Source of the DNA: Acetobacterium wieringae
GTDB taxonomy: Bacteria > Bacillota > Clostridia > Eubacteriales > Eubacteriaceae
Length of the DNA stretch: 64,000 nucleotides
Direction of reading: 5' to 3'
Assembly: GCF_001766835.1 (NCBI RefSeq)
Contig: NZ_LKEU01000033.1
Location: forward strand, 62,001 to 126,000
The position numbers were made by a program, and so were the translations under genes. The notes under the pieces are model-generated. The model made no database searches. It was not told the origin of the DNA and worked only from the letters and a program-made list of their open reading frames with translations. The stretch's first letter is position 1. Each line of letters starts with the position of its first letter. Shown here piece by piece: positions 16,546-25,474 of the stretch.

Positions 16546-17227
16546 TGTATACCCCCTCGCTGAGATTCCCATCAACAATCCGCACAATCCGGCTACCATT
16601 TTTAGCGACATCGCCATCATGGGTAATCATCACAATGGTTTTTCCTTCCTGATACAGTTCTTTAAACAGTTCCATAATCTGATGACCGGTCTGTTGATCC
16701 AGGGCGCCGGTGGGTTCATCGGCCAGCAAAATGGTTGGTTCAGTCACCAGCGCCCGGGCAATGGCCACCCGCTGCTGCTGACCGCCGGATAACTGATTGG
16801 GCCGGTTTTTCATTTTTTCGGCCAGTCCCACCCGTTTTAAAATATCGGCACTGCGGAGCTGTCGTTCTTTCTCCGGGACACCAGCATAAATCAATGGCAG
16901 CTCGACATTTTTCTGGGCTGATAGTCGGGGCAATAGTTGGAACTGCTGAAAGATAAAGCCGATTTCCCGGTTACGGATATGCGAAAGCGCCGTCTCCGGC
17001 AGATCCTCAATCCGTTCTCCGGACAGATAATAGCTGCCACTGGTGGGTACATCCAGACAACCAATAATGTTCATCAAGGTGGATTTGCCCGAGCCCGATG
17101 GGCCCAGCACCGATAAAAAATCACCCCGATTGATTTTTAGATCAATGCCTTTTAGAACCACCTGCTCCTCATCACCCATGGTATACGTTTTAACGAGATT
17201 TTTCATTTCCAGAATTTTTTCTTTCAT
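16538..17227 (-). CDS. MacB/LolD-type ABC transporter ATPase
   Basis: 229 residues from ATG 17227, which overlaps the adaptor stop by one base (TGATG). Walker A GPSGSGKST, Q-loop FIFQQFQLLPRLSAQ, signature [15 protein letters not shown], Walker B ILLADEPTGALD and H-loop MITHDGDVA are all complete. It is the ATPase of the MacAB-like exporter. The long upstream reading frame to 17296 is only read-through of the adaptor gene. Confidence 0.93.
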   Translation of the reverse strand: MKEKILEMKNLVKTYTMGDEEQVVLKGIDLKINRGDFLSVLGPSGSGKSTLMNIIGCLDVPTSGSYYLSGERIEDLPETALSHIRNREIGFIFQQFQLLPRLSAQKNVELPLIYAGVPEKERQLRSADILKRVGLAEKMKNRPNQLSGGQQQRVAIARALVTEPTILLADEPTGALDQQTGHQIMELFKELYQEGKTIVMITHDGDVAKNGSRIVRIVDGNLSEGVYNA

Positions 17228-18102
17228 CAGATTCCACCGCCGCTTTCTGGTCGCTGGAAGGTTGTTGCCTCGGTGGCGTCCAGGATGGGCACACAAACCA
17301 CCTCATTCTCGCTTAAACCGGTGATGATTTGAATGTTAATGCCATCGGTAATCCCGGTAGTTACCGGGCGCTGCTCGGGATCCGTTGACTCGCCCTTGAC
17401 CAGCACATAAGTCATATTATCCTCCCCAAATAAAATAGCCGTCACCGGAACCATCACGGCATTTTCGACCTGCTCTTTTACAATAACCACCTCTGCATTC
17501 ATGCCAATGCGAATTTGCGGATCCCCTAAAAAATCTACAATCGCAGTAAAATAAGCGACCCCATTTTCATTTTTAGCTTCCCGGCTGATTTCACTGACAG
17601 TGCCCGGAACACTACGCCCGATGCTGTCAATATTAATGGTAACCGGAGCCCCAACGCTCAGCGTTGACAACTGATACTCGTCGACTTTGATGCTTAACTG
17701 AAGGTTATTAAAATCAACGATTTCCATAATTTTCTCCCCGGCAGCCACCGTATCATCGACCTCATAAAAAATATCGGCGACTTCTCCAGCCACAGATGAT
17801 GTGACGATATCCCCAGTGACGGGTTCATAAAGATCAGTGTCTTCAGCAATCAGTTCGCCTTCGCTGACATATAGCTCACTTATTTCCAGGGTACTGGTCG
17901 CAACAATCGCTTCCCGGGACTGACTCTCAATGACCCCTGTAAAACGGTTGTCATTAATAATATTACCCACTGTAACGGTGGTTTTTGTGTACTGAGTCGT
18001 TGCCGAATCTGCCAGTACCTGATAGCCCAAAAATCCTCCGCCAATCATCAACACCCCAATGATACTACCAATCACAATTTTCTTTGTACTTCCTTTTTTC
18101 AC
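17227..18102 (-). CDS. HlyD/MacA-like membrane fusion protein
   Basis: 291 residues from GTG 18102, chosen because GGAGG lies 6 bp upstream; longer starts lack a ribosome site. An N-terminal membrane anchor (IVIGSIIGVLMIGGGFLGY) is followed by lipoyl-like beta segments (SREAIVATSTLEISELYVSEGELI), with no long coiled-coil hairpin. A beta-barrel part follows (VGAPVTINIDSIGRSVPGTV). This is the short adaptor type of Gram-positive YknX/MacA proteins. It heads the five-gene operon adaptor, ATPase, permease, response regulator, kinase. Confidence 0.87.
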   Translation of the reverse strand: MKKGSTKKIVIGSIIGVLMIGGGFLGYQVLADSATTQYTKTTVTVGNIINDNRFTGVIESQSREAIVATSTLEISELYVSEGELIAEDTDLYEPVTGDIVTSSVAGEVADIFYEVDDTVAAGEKIMEIVDFNNLQLSIKVDEYQLSTLSVGAPVTINIDSIGRSVPGTVSEISREAKNENGVAYFTAIVDFLGDPQIRIGMNAEVVIVKEQVENAVMVPVTAILFGEDNMTYVLVKGESTDPEQRPVTTGITDGINIQIITGLSENEVVCVPILDATEATTFQRPESGGGI

Positions 18103-18253
18103 GTCGATCCTCCACTTACTGAATTTATTTAGTATCGGCATTCTAACCAATCAATATGAATTAAAAATGAACCCATTGATTTTATTTTTTGTTGTTTATT
18201 ACAGTTTTTGGGTATCTATATGTTACTAAAAGAAATTAAAGGAGGATGTGACA

Positions 18254-18466
18254 ATGTTAGATGATAAATTAGATATGATGGAAGAAAAGATACCCGATGA
18301 TAACACAGAAAAAAAACCCTTTTATTACTCTAAGTGGTGGTTGTTATTGTGGTGCCTTCTGCTTTGGCCAATTGGATTGCTAATGGTTTGGGGCTATTAC
18401 GCCAACATGCATAAAAATGAAATGCCCCGAACTCGACTGATCAAAGATAATTTAGAGGATATATAA
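18254..18466 (+). CDS. Small membrane protein of unknown function
   Basis: 70 residues from ATG 18254, with GGAGG 8 bp upstream. An acidic N-terminus (about 1-24) is followed by a Trp-rich hydrophobic segment of about 25 residues (WWLLLWCLLLWPIGLLMVWG), then a basic-acidic tail. It could span the membrane once, or twice as a short hairpin at the central Pro. I recognise no family. It is divergent from the MacA-like operon, and the gap 18103-18253 is AT-rich. Confidence 0.6.
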   Translation: MLDDKLDMMEEKIPDDNTEKKPFYYSKWWLLLWCLLLWPIGLLMVWGYYANMHKNEMPRTRLIKDNLEDI

Positions 18467-18541
18467 GCCGAATAACCGATACAAACCTTTGAATAACCTT
18501 AAAATATTGATGATCTCGTTTTCAGGAAGTAGTCCCTATCC

Positions 18542-18570
18542 TTGATAAAAAGTCTGTTTCATGTTAAAAT
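18542..18570 (+). promoter_or_regulatory. Promoter with a long leader before the membrane glycosyltransferase
   Basis: TTGATA (18542-18547) and TAAAAT (18565-18570) are spaced by 17 bp. The next start codon is at 18756, so the transcript would have a leader of about 180 nt containing two strong hairpins. Confidence 0.65.
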
Positions 18571-18601
18571 GAGACAACTTAAATACGACGAACATAAACT
18601 C

Positions 18602-18639
18602 ACACAACCACCATGAATAATCATTCCTGGTGGTTGTGT
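18602..18639 (+). promoter_or_regulatory. 12-bp leader hairpin 1
   Basis: ACACAACCACCA (18602-18613) and TGGTGGTTGTGT (18628-18639) are perfect inverted repeats with a 14-nt loop. No T run follows on either strand, so it is not an ordinary intrinsic terminator. Confidence 0.6.
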
Positions 18640-18679
18640 CATGATAAAAAAGCATTTATACTATATCAGGTAGTTATTT

Positions 18680-18709
18680 GAACCGAACAACACAACTTGT
18701 TTTCGGTTC
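18680..18709 (+). promoter_or_regulatory. Leader hairpin 2
   Basis: GAACCGAA (18680-18687) pairs with TTCGGTTC (18702-18709), extendable by ACAA/TTGT with a one-base bulge. It lies about 45 bp before the glycosyltransferase start. With hairpin 1 it forms a candidate structured leader of unknown role. Confidence 0.5.
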
Positions 18710-18755
18710 TCAAAACGATCGATGTAACTGAATATAAAGGAGAAATTAAAGAGAG

Positions 18756-19994
18756 ATGGTTTCACAAATTTTTACTCTGTTATTTATTTTAGGTATCCCG
18801 TTTTTTATTTATGGTATCTATTATCTCGGAATTGGCTTATTTGGATATACCAAACACAATAAATATACCCTCTCCCCTCCCAAAAACCGCATTGCTGTGG
18901 TGGTTGCCGCCCGAAATGAGGCTGCGGTTATTGGAAACCTCATCGAAAGTCTGCATCAGCAGGATTATCCCAAAGAACTGATGGATGTCTATGTGATTCC
19001 CAATAACTGCACTGACAATACCAGAGAAGTGGCCCTTGAACATGGTGCTAAAATCATGACCTGTACAGCAGAAGTCAAATCAAAAGGAGCTGCCCTTTCC
19101 CAGTTTTTTGATTATATTTTTGCCGAAAATGACATCTATGATGCTTTCTGCGTTTTCGATGCTGATAATCTGGTCGATAAGCACTTTGTTTCGACCATGA
19201 ATAATGTTCTTGAATCAGGTGAAAAAATTGCCCAAGGCTACCGGGACAGCAAGAACCCGGATGATTCCTGGATTTCTGGTTGTCAGTCCGTGTTTTACTG
19301 GACCTTAAACCGCTTTATGAACCTGGCCCGTCACAAACTCGGCTGGTCAGCCACCTTAAATGGTACCGGATTTATGATGCATGCTGATGTCATCAAAAAA
19401 GAAGGATTTAAAACGTTCAGTCTGACTGAAGATATCGAATTTACCACCCAGTGCATTATTAAGGGCTACCGGGTTGCCTGGGTACCTGAAGCCATTACCT
19501 ATGACGAGCACCCGATTGCCTTTGATCAATCCTGGTCCCAGCGTAAGCGTTGGTCGACTGGTACCATTCAATGTTTTAACCAGTATTCCCAACAGCTCAT
19601 CGATGCCGTGATCAACGATAAAAACCGTTGTGCCCTGGATATGCTAATGTTTCTGGTTTCCCCCTTTATGCAGGTGCTGACCTGTATCTATACCATTTGT
19701 TCATTTATCATCCTGGGTATGCTCTTTGTCACCACCTCTGTCTGGTCCAACGCTTTAACCTTTGCCATCCTCTTTTCAGTTGGTGGTGTCATCTTCAGTG
19801 TGGTCTTTACCGCCATGGTATTATGGCTGGAAGGTAAAAAGATTCGTCAGATTAATAATGTTTCGGTTTTTTCTTTCTGGTTATATCTGGCTTCCTGGAT
19901 TCCCATTAATGTTTTATGTTTTATCAAACCAATCGAAATCTGGGAACCGATTGAGCATACCAAAAGCATCAAAATCTCACAATTAGTCGAATAA
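18756..19994 (+). CDS. Membrane-bound family 2 glycosyltransferase (polysaccharide synthase-like)
   Basis: 412 residues. An N-terminal membrane helix, then a GT2 catalytic domain (about 40-260) with AVVVAARNEAAVIGNL, the DAD metal site in FCVFDADNLVDKHF, TEDIEFT and the processivity-type QSWSQRKRW motif (Q(Q/R)xRW). Three or four C-terminal helices (about 290-395) follow. This is the plan of processive synthases such as IcaA, BcsA and hyaluronan synthase, or of related lipid glycosyltransferases. No PilZ domain is present. AAGGAG is 15 bp from the ATG, slightly far. The gene is alone, with its own promoter, structured leader and terminator; the product is unknown. Confidence 0.85.
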   Translation: MVSQIFTLLFILGIPFFIYGIYYLGIGLFGYTKHNKYTLSPPKNRIAVVVAARNEAAVIGNLIESLHQQDYPKELMDVYVIPNNCTDNTREVALEHGAKIMTCTAEVKSKGAALSQFFDYIFAENDIYDAFCVFDADNLVDKHFVSTMNNVLESGEKIAQGYRDSKNPDDSWISGCQSVFYWTLNRFMNLARHKLGWSATLNGTGFMMHADVIKKEGFKTFSLTEDIEFTTQCIIKGYRVAWVPEAITYDEHPIAFDQSWSQRKRWSTGTIQCFNQYSQQLIDAVINDKNRCALDMLMFLVSPFMQVLTCIYTICSFIILGMLFVTTSVWSNALTFAILFSVGGVIFSVVFTAMVLWLEGKKIRQINNVSVFSFWLYLASWIPINVLCFIKPIEIWEPIEHTKSIKISQLVE

Positions 19995-19997
19995 GCC

Positions 19998-20032
19998 AGC
20001 AAGGATGATCTTCGGATCATCCTTGCTTTTTT
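19998..20032 (+). terminator. Terminator with TTCG tetraloop after the glycosyltransferase
   Basis: AGCAAGGATGATC (19998-20010), TTCG, GATCATCCTTGCT (20015-20027), then T6. A perfect 13-bp stem with a stable UUCG loop. Confidence 0.93.
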
Positions 20033-20054
20033 AGACTGATTAATTTTTATCGTT

Positions 20055-21218
20055 TCACTCGGTTTCTTCACTCGCCTGGCGCTGTTGTGCTGCCTCGGTT
20101 TCAGAGGTTTTGTCTAATCGGATCTCAACTTGCTCATCATTCGGAGCTTCGATGGCTTCATCGATTTCTTCAGCTAATGCTGATTCGTCCAGGACTATCT
20201 CCATTTCCGTTTCATCTTTGATTATCCGTTCTTTTTTCGCAAGCACAATCAATAGTACCAAAGCTCCCAACAATCCCAGCAGAATAATCCAATAGCCGAC
20301 TTCTAACTGCAGGGTAAATGCCAGGGCCACAAAATTTGCCTGACCACTGATATAGTTTGCAATAAAAGTTCCCACATCGCCAAAGGTACCCGTCAGTATC
20401 GCCCGTAAAGTCTCCATAATACCACTATTTACCTGACTGGCCAGACTACTGAGCTGTTCATTAATGCGGTTATTGGCAACAGCCGTACCAATTCCAACTC
20501 CTAAAAACAACACTGACAGAACCCCGGATATAAAAATTGACAGTTTAATACTGGCCCGTTTATACAGAATCAGTGCCATTAAAGCAATGACAACAAGGAA
20601 AAGAATCAAGATTCCGCCATTAGCTGTGGCTTTATAGGAATCGATGGTGGCCATGGTCGCATTGACCTGATCCATGGACTGCCGGGCCGAAATGGTGATA
20701 TCATTAACCTGGCTGGCAATGTTTCGGGCACTTTGGATGACATTCCATAAATCTTTGAGAATCCCATTGATCGCCTCGCCATTATTAAAACGGGTTATCA
20801 CAATCTGTTGAACCTGAGGATCTACCAGGTAGTCCAACGCCGGACTTGCTAAGGCTTCGTTGATGCTACTGACATAGCCTTTATCAGGCAGTGGACTTCT
20901 TAAAATATCAAGCACCGACTGATCCAATACTTTGATATTTCCGAGGGGCACTCCATAGATCTCAAATTCGTCAATGGGTTCCTGCAGTACAAAGTCACTC
21001 AGCGAAAAATTGATCATATCATACTCCGGACTAATGACTTCCAAGGTATTAGTCATGATCCCGGTGACAGAAGCACTCATCTTTGCACTCATAAATGGCA
21101 AGAAAAAGCCAGCCAGAGCCAACAGTAGGCACAGCAAGGCTCCGGTTCGCAGCTTATTCTCCATAATCTTTGTTTTGATCCAGTCAAACCCATTCATAAA
21201 CCACTCTTTTACTATCAC
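20055..21218 (-). CDS. Membrane protein of unknown function, about four TM segments
   Basis: 387 residues from GTG 21218, with AGGAGG 8 bp upstream. Helix 1 (about 25-43, TGALLCLLLALAGFFLPFM) is followed by an extracellular region of about 160 residues. Two central helices come next (about 205-225 and 232-252), then a loop containing QLSSLASQVNSGIMETL, a helix near 310-335, and a very acidic, Gln-rich cytoplasmic tail (about 340-387). I recognise no family. The gene stands alone between the gln terminator and the glycosyltransferase terminator. Confidence 0.7.
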   Translation of the reverse strand: MIVKEWFMNGFDWIKTKIMENKLRTGALLCLLLALAGFFLPFMSAKMSASVTGIMTNTLEVISPEYDMINFSLSDFVLQEPIDEFEIYGVPLGNIKVLDQSVLDILRSPLPDKGYVSSINEALASPALDYLVDPQVQQIVITRFNNGEAINGILKDLWNVIQSARNIASQVNDITISARQSMDQVNATMATIDSYKATANGGILILFLVVIALMALILYKRASIKLSIFISGVLSVLFLGVGIGTAVANNRINEQLSSLASQVNSGIMETLRAILTGTFGDVGTFIANYISGQANFVALAFTLQLEVGYWIILLGLLGALVLLIVLAKKERIIKDETEMEIVLDESALAEEIDEAIEAPNDEQVEIRLDKTSETEAAQQRQASEETE

Positions 21219-21278
21219 TTTTTACCCCTCCTGATCGTTTTTTTCAATTATACCCTTAATTTTAAAGCGTTATCATCG

Positions 21279-21317
21279 AAATATAAAAACCACCTCAAAG
21301 AGATGGTTTTTTATATT
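21279..21317 (-). terminator. Terminator after the amino acid ABC transporter operon
   Basis: Near-palindrome 21279-21317 with AAAACCACCTC and GAGATGGTTTT as core arms around AAA, continuing into AT-rich arms that give a T run on either strand. It follows glnQ (stop at 21351) on the minus strand. Confidence 0.8.
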
Positions 21318-21350
21318 TAAACTCTATTTTAATGGTTTTTGCAATTGCCA

Positions 21351-22079
21351 TTACAAGACCTTGTTCAGGAAATTGATGGTTCTCTGATTTTTAGGATTCC
21401 CGAAGATTTCGCTGGGTGGGCCTTCCTCAACAATAAAGCCTTCATCAATAAAGATCACCCGATCGGCAACTTCTCGGGCAAAGCCCATTTCATGGGTAAC
21501 GACGATCATGGTCATCCCATCTTTTGCCAGCTGTTTCATAACATTTAAAACTTCCCCAACCATTTCAGGATCGAGGGCCGAGGTGGGTTCATCGAAGAGC
21601 ATAACATCCGGATTCATGGCCAAGGCCCGGGCAATCGCTACCCGTTGCTGTTGTCCCCCGGATAACTGTTCCGGATAAACATTGGCCTTCTCTTCCAGAT
21701 CAACGCTTCTTAGTAGTTTTCGTGCCGTTTCTTCAGCTTCTTCTTTGGTTTTAAGTTTAAGGGCCACTGGCGCAAAGGTAATGTTTTTCAAAACTGTCAT
21801 ATGCGGGAAGAGATTAAATTGCTGAAAGACCATTCCAATATCCTGCCGATATTTGTTGATATTACCATCGGCCCTGGTGATATCATTCCCATCGACCTCA
21901 ATGGTTCCACTGCTAGCTTCTTCCAGGGCATTAATACACCGCAATAAGGTGCTCTTTCCCGAACCAGACGCACCAATAATACAAATCACTTCCTGCTCTT
22001 TAACTTCCAGGTTAATATCCTTCAGGACTTCTAAATCGCCAAAACTTTTTTTGAGATTCTTAATTTTTACTTTTCCCAT
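21351..22079 (-). CDS. glnQ: Polar amino acid ABC transporter ATPase (GlnQ type)
   Basis: 242 residues from ATG 22079 (AAAGGA 9 bp upstream). Walker [11 protein letters not shown]-loop [17 protein letters not shown], signature [15 protein letters not shown], Walker [15 protein letters not shown] and the switch His in [14 protein letters not shown] are the GlnQ/HisP consensus. Its start lies inside the permease gene (20-bp overlap), so translation is coupled. It energises uptake by the linked GlnP/GlnH proteins. Confidence 0.94.
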   Translation of the reverse strand: MGKVKIKNLKKSFGDLEVLKDINLEVKEQEVICIIGASGSGKSTLLRCINALEEASSGTIEVDGNDITRADGNINKYRQDIGMVFQQFNLFPHMTVLKNITFAPVALKLKTKEEAEETARKLLRSVDLEEKANVYPEQLSGGQQQRVAIARALAMNPDVMLFDEPTSALDPEMVGEVLNVMKQLAKDGMTMIVVTHEMGFAREVADRVIFIDEGFIVEEGPPSEIFGNPKNQRTINFLNKVL

Positions 22080-22725
22080 AAGACATTTTCCTTTCAAGTC
22101 GTTTTGAGATCTTTGATAAGATCATAATGATCACAAAATACATCACCGCAACGATCGCCCATACCTCAAAGGATTGGAAGTTATTGGCAATAATCAGTCG
22201 CCCGGTCTGGGTTAATTCGGTTACCCCGATGACCGAAAGGAGTGATGTATCTTTCAAGGTAATAATGCATTGATTGATCAGTGCTGGTGTCATCGTTTTG
22301 ACTGCCTGAGGCAGAATGACACTCCGCATCGCCATTCCGTAGGGTAAACCCAGGCTCCGGGCAGCTTCCATCTGCCCTCTGCTGATGGACTCGATCCCGC
22401 CCCGGAAAATTTCGGCGAGATAACCGCCAGCGTTCAGGCTAAGGGTGATAATCCCAGAAATTACCGGATCTGATTGAATTCCCAAAACCTGTGGAATCCC
22501 AAAGTAGATAAAAAACGCCTGTACCAATAATGGCGTTCCCCGAACAATATCCACATATACCAGAGCAATTGCTCTCAAACCTTTTTTCTTTGATACTGAC
22601 AAGAGACCAAAAACAAGGCCTAAAATACCTGCAAAAAATAGCGAAATAATTGTTATTTCAACCGTTAATACCAATCCTGCCATCAGGCGGGGCCAATACT
22701 GTACAATTAATTCTGGAATACTCAC
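22060..22725 (-). CDS. glnP: Polar amino acid ABC transporter permease (GlnP type)
   Basis: 221 residues from GTG 22725, which has AGGAGG 5 bp upstream; the TTG at 22740 is within the ribosome site. About five membrane helices. The coupling motif region [32 protein letters not shown] is the EAA loop of His/Glu/Gln/Arg-type permeases. The substrate is a polar amino acid, most likely glutamine or a relative, judged from family only. Confidence 0.93.
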   Translation of the reverse strand: MSIPELIVQYWPRLMAGLVLTVEITIISLFFAGILGLVFGLLSVSKKKGLRAIALVYVDIVRGTPLLVQAFFIYFGIPQVLGIQSDPVISGIITLSLNAGGYLAEIFRGGIESISRGQMEAARSLGLPYGMAMRSVILPQAVKTMTPALINQCIITLKDTSLLSVIGVTELTQTGRLIIANNFQSFEVWAIVAVMYFVIIMILSKISKRLERKMSYGKSKN

Positions 22726-22813
22726 GTCAACCTCCTTCAATAGTTTGAGTTGTCCAACAGTCTTTACTCACACGCAAGAAGTCACGCAAGTAAACACTTT
22801 TAGATAACTTAGA

Positions 22814-22852
22814 GAAATCATCTGCCAGAAGTGTATGCTGACAGATGATTTC
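22814..22852 (-). promoter_or_regulatory. Intercistronic hairpin between glnH and glnP
   Basis: GAAATCATCTG (22814-22824) and CAGATGATTTC (22842-22852) are perfect inverted repeats, extendable by CAG/CTG. No T run follows on the minus strand. Position in the 160-bp gap after the binding-protein gene suits an mRNA-stabilising or partial-attenuation hairpin that lets the binding protein be made in excess. Confidence 0.6.
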
Positions 22853-22885
22853 AAATTAATAATGTGTTAAGTTTTTTCTAACAGA

Positions 22886-23656
22886 TTATTTTTTGATATA
22901 GGTGTCCAGGATTTCCTGATACTTTCCATTAGCCTTCAAGTTAGCCAATCCAGTATTAAACATCTCAATCAACTCTGGATTTTGACCTTTTTTCACAGCG
23001 AAACCATAAGAACTTCCTTTTTCCATGTCAGTAACCATTTTAAGTGGTACACCACTGGCAATGGCATCGCCGACAACTGGATAATCTTCAAACAAGGCAA
23101 CTGAATTTCCAGCTTTTACATCTTCATACATGTTGGCTGAATCCGGGAAAGAAACAGTTGTAAATCCATATTGATCTTTGATTGACTCAGCAAAGGTTGC
23201 CCCTTCCGTTCCGGTTTTAACTGCTACTTTTTGTCCTTTTAAATCTGCATAAGACTTAATTGTGTCATTTGAAGCAGATACTGCCATTACGACACCTGAG
23301 TCAAAGTATGGTTCGGAAAAATCAAAGGTTTTTTTCCGTTCATCGGTAATACTCATACCGGCGATCATCCCATCCGATTGACCTGTTGATACTTCACCCA
23401 GAGCAGCATCAAACCCAACGGCCTTTAATTCATATTCGAAACCCTGATCTTCAGCAATTGCTGCTAAAAGATCGATATCAATTCCGACCCGTTCACCCTT
23501 TTCATTTTCATACTCAAATGGTTTAAAGGTTGTGTCTGTAGCGATTACATATGTCTTCGTATCACTGCCAGTTTTTGTTCCGCTGGAACAAGCAGCTAAT
23601 GAAAATACCATTGCCGCTACCATTACCAAAACACCAAGCTTTGCGATTCTTTTCAT
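22886..23656 (-). CDS. glnH: Amino acid-binding lipoprotein of ABC transporter (GlnH type)
   Basis: 256 residues from ATG 23656 (AGGAGGAAAAGAA upstream). A lipoprotein signal peptide ends in the lipobox LAAC followed by SSG, so it is lipid-anchored outside the membrane. The SBP_bac_3 fold is shown by ATDTTFKPFEYENEKGERVGIDIDL (read in pieces), DGMIAGMSITDERKKTFDFSEPYF and VAVKTGTEGATFA. It captures a polar amino acid and delivers it to GlnPQ. Confidence 0.93.
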   Translation of the reverse strand: MKRIAKLGVLVMVAAMVFSLAACSSGTKTGSDTKTYVIATDTTFKPFEYENEKGERVGIDIDLLAAIAEDQGFEYELKAVGFDAALGEVSTGQSDGMIAGMSITDERKKTFDFSEPYFDSGVVMAVSASNDTIKSYADLKGQKVAVKTGTEGATFAESIKDQYGFTTVSFPDSANMYEDVKAGNSVALFEDYPVVGDAIASGVPLKMVTDMEKGSSYGFAVKKGQNPELIEMFNTGLANLKANGKYQEILDTYIKK

Positions 23657-23726
23657 TTCTTTTCCTCCTAATAATAATAAGTTTTGGTGCATCTTTAGCC
23701 AATACACCCACTTTCATACAGGTAGC

Positions 23727-23755
23727 AGTATATCATTTTTATAAAAACTTCGCAA
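23727..23755 (-). promoter_or_regulatory. Promoter of the glnHPQ operon
   Basis: On the minus strand TTGCGA (23755-23750) and TATACT (23732-23727) have a 17-bp spacer. The -35 box touches the T run of the terminator of the preceding operon. Confidence 0.65.
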
Positions 23756-23790
23756 TAAAAAAAACCATCGATTATAGTAAAGGATGGTTT
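23754..23790 (-). terminator. Terminator of the membrane/coiled-coil gene pair
   Basis: AAACCATC (23790-23783 on the minus strand) pairs with GATGGTTT (23769-23762) and is followed by a T run. Another inverted repeat, TGTACGC (23837-23843) and GCGTACA (23862-23868), lies between it and the stop at 23902. The rest of the gap is featureless. Confidence 0.7.
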
Positions 23791-23901
23791 AATCTATTCT
23801 TTAGTATCAATATGGAGACGACTTCTTAACTTCATTTGTACGCCAAGCTCGTACACGCTCAGCGTACAATCAGATCATCTCTTTTCATCAGCTTATTGTG
23901 T

Positions 23902-25470
23902 TTATTCTTCCGGATTCTCAGTCAGATATTTGCGGATCGACTCGTAGTCCCCTTCAGCCACGATGAATTCGGCCTCCAGATTTTCCAGCACTACTTCTTC
24001 CGGGAGAATCTCAACCTCTTTCTCCACTGGCGCTCGGTTTCGGGCTTCAACCAAAAGCAAATCTTTTTGATCCAATGCAATCTTGCGCTGGTTCAGGCCC
24101 GCTTCAATGATATCCAAATCATTGATCCGTTTATTAATCAGTTTGGATAGCCGAATCAGATCATCCAGAACCTCATCAACAACGAATTGTTTATCAATAA
24201 TCATTTTCAACTTTTCGCGAATCAGATTACCGGCGGCCACAATTTTTTCATCCCCGGCAATGGGTTCATAGTTTTCCACTTCTTTCTGAAAATCACTGAT
24301 AGCCCCCTGGAGATACTGGGTTTCCTTCATTGATTTTTCGATCTCATGAAACAAATAGCCCAGTCGCCGTTCAATGGAAAGAAAGCCCTCTTCGTTATCA
24401 TCCACTTCTGTTGTTTTAATTCCGGCAGCACCTAAATTATTGACTGCCATTTTTTGAAGATCAGATTTTTTTTCTTTAACTGATGGTAAATCACCAAACA
24501 GCTCCGTGCTGCTGTTTTTAGGAACTTCGATTAACGGCTTCTGAGTTGACAGTATCATGGTCGCTTCCGGTGCTTGATTACCCATCGGCGAGTTTGCCTC
24601 AATCCCCACTGCTTTTTTCCCGTCTGATTCCATTGGGGGTAATCCTGCTGGCATTTTTTGTGACGATTGGTCCTGGCTTACTTGTTTTTGTCGGGTTCCA
24701 CTCATAGCCTCAGTTTGACTTAATGGCGGTTTGTTTTCTTTTTTTAAATTTTCTTTGATTTCATTGAGAAAATCACTGGTCTGATAGCGTTTTTCCTCTG
24801 CAACAGCCCTCGGCTCATCAGCTCTGGGGGACTCCACATAGCGTTGCTGTCCTCTTTTTTCATTTTCCAGCAAACTGGTAAAGATGCTGTCGTACTCTGA
24901 CTCTTCTTCATCATTTCGGGATAACCAGGTTTTTTTATCGCTTTTCACTTTTTTCCCTGAATTTTTATCCATTTTTACCGGTTCCTGTTTTTGATCATTA
25001 CTCCGGTCTTTTTTAGCCGTCTTCTTTTTTTCTTTCTTAGGCATTCGTGCTTCATCTGAAGATACACTCTGTTCTCTGGTATAATCATCATCTTTACCAA
25101 TCAGAACCCACCATAACAGATGACACAGCGTTATCATTAAGAAGTCCGCCACAGCCAAACCAATAAAAAATGTTGTCGGTACATCTGGAATAAGAAAAAA
25201 GCACATCGTAAAAATAATTCCGTTGCCAAGAATTGTAATCCCGCCGCCGATGAAGGGAATATTCTTTCGCAATAAGTTTCTGTTTAAATCGTACAAAGCC
25301 AGCACAATTGTCTTAATCCCGACAAAGAAACCCATCAGAATAATATAAGCATTGGCGTTTTCAAGTGTCATTAAAACCTGATAACCCAATAAAAAAGCAT
25401 AGCCAGCGATTGCCAAGCCAATGATATCAAAAATTAACAAACCCCAGCATTTACCAAAACTTAATTTCAT
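23902..25470 (-). CDS. Membrane protein with long charged cytoplasmic tail, unknown function
   Basis: 522 residues from ATG 25470 (AAGGAG 7 bp upstream). About four membrane helices in the first 130 residues (LLIFDIIGLAIAGYAFLLGY onward) resemble small DUF308-like four-helix membrane modules, but the match is weak. A Lys/Glu/Ser/Gln-rich disordered stretch (about 140-335) follows, then a helical, coiled-coil-prone C-terminal region (about 350-500, RRLGYLFHEIEKSMKETQYL). It starts 4 bp after the coiled-coil gene before it, so the two are cotranscribed. I do not recognise the family; a scaffold or envelope-organising role is only a guess. Confidence 0.65.
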   Translation of the reverse strand: MKLSFGKCWGLLIFDIIGLAIAGYAFLLGYQVLMTLENANAYIILMGFFVGIKTIVLALYDLNRNLLRKNIPFIGGGITILGNGIIFTMCFFLIPDVPTTFFIGLAVADFLMITLCHLLWWVLIGKDDDYTREQSVSSDEARMPKKEKKKTAKKDRSNDQKQEPVKMDKNSGKKVKSDKKTWLSRNDEEESEYDSIFTSLLENEKRGQQRYVESPRADEPRAVAEEKRYQTSDFLNEIKENLKKENKPPLSQTEAMSGTRQKQVSQDQSSQKMPAGLPPMESDGKKAVGIEANSPMGNQAPEATMILSTQKPLIEVPKNSSTELFGDLPSVKEKKSDLQKMAVNNLGAAGIKTTEVDDNEEGFLSIERRLGYLFHEIEKSMKETQYLQGAISDFQKEVENYEPIAGDEKIVAAGNLIREKLKMIIDKQFVVDEVLDDLIRLSKLINKRINDLDIIEAGLNQRKIALDQKDLLLVEARNRAPVEKEVEILPEEVVLENLEAEFIVAEGDYESIRKYLTENPEE

Positions 25471-25474
25471 CAAA

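Noticed and set aside
16546..16620. N-terminal extension of the MacB-like permease and of the ATPase (to 17296)
   Set aside because: Both extensions are read-through into the preceding overlapping genes. The starts at 16545 and 17227 have ribosome sites and fit family lengths.
18602..18639. Strong hairpin as an intrinsic terminator of the small membrane protein gene
   Set aside because: No T run follows on either strand, and it lies downstream of a good promoter facing the next gene.
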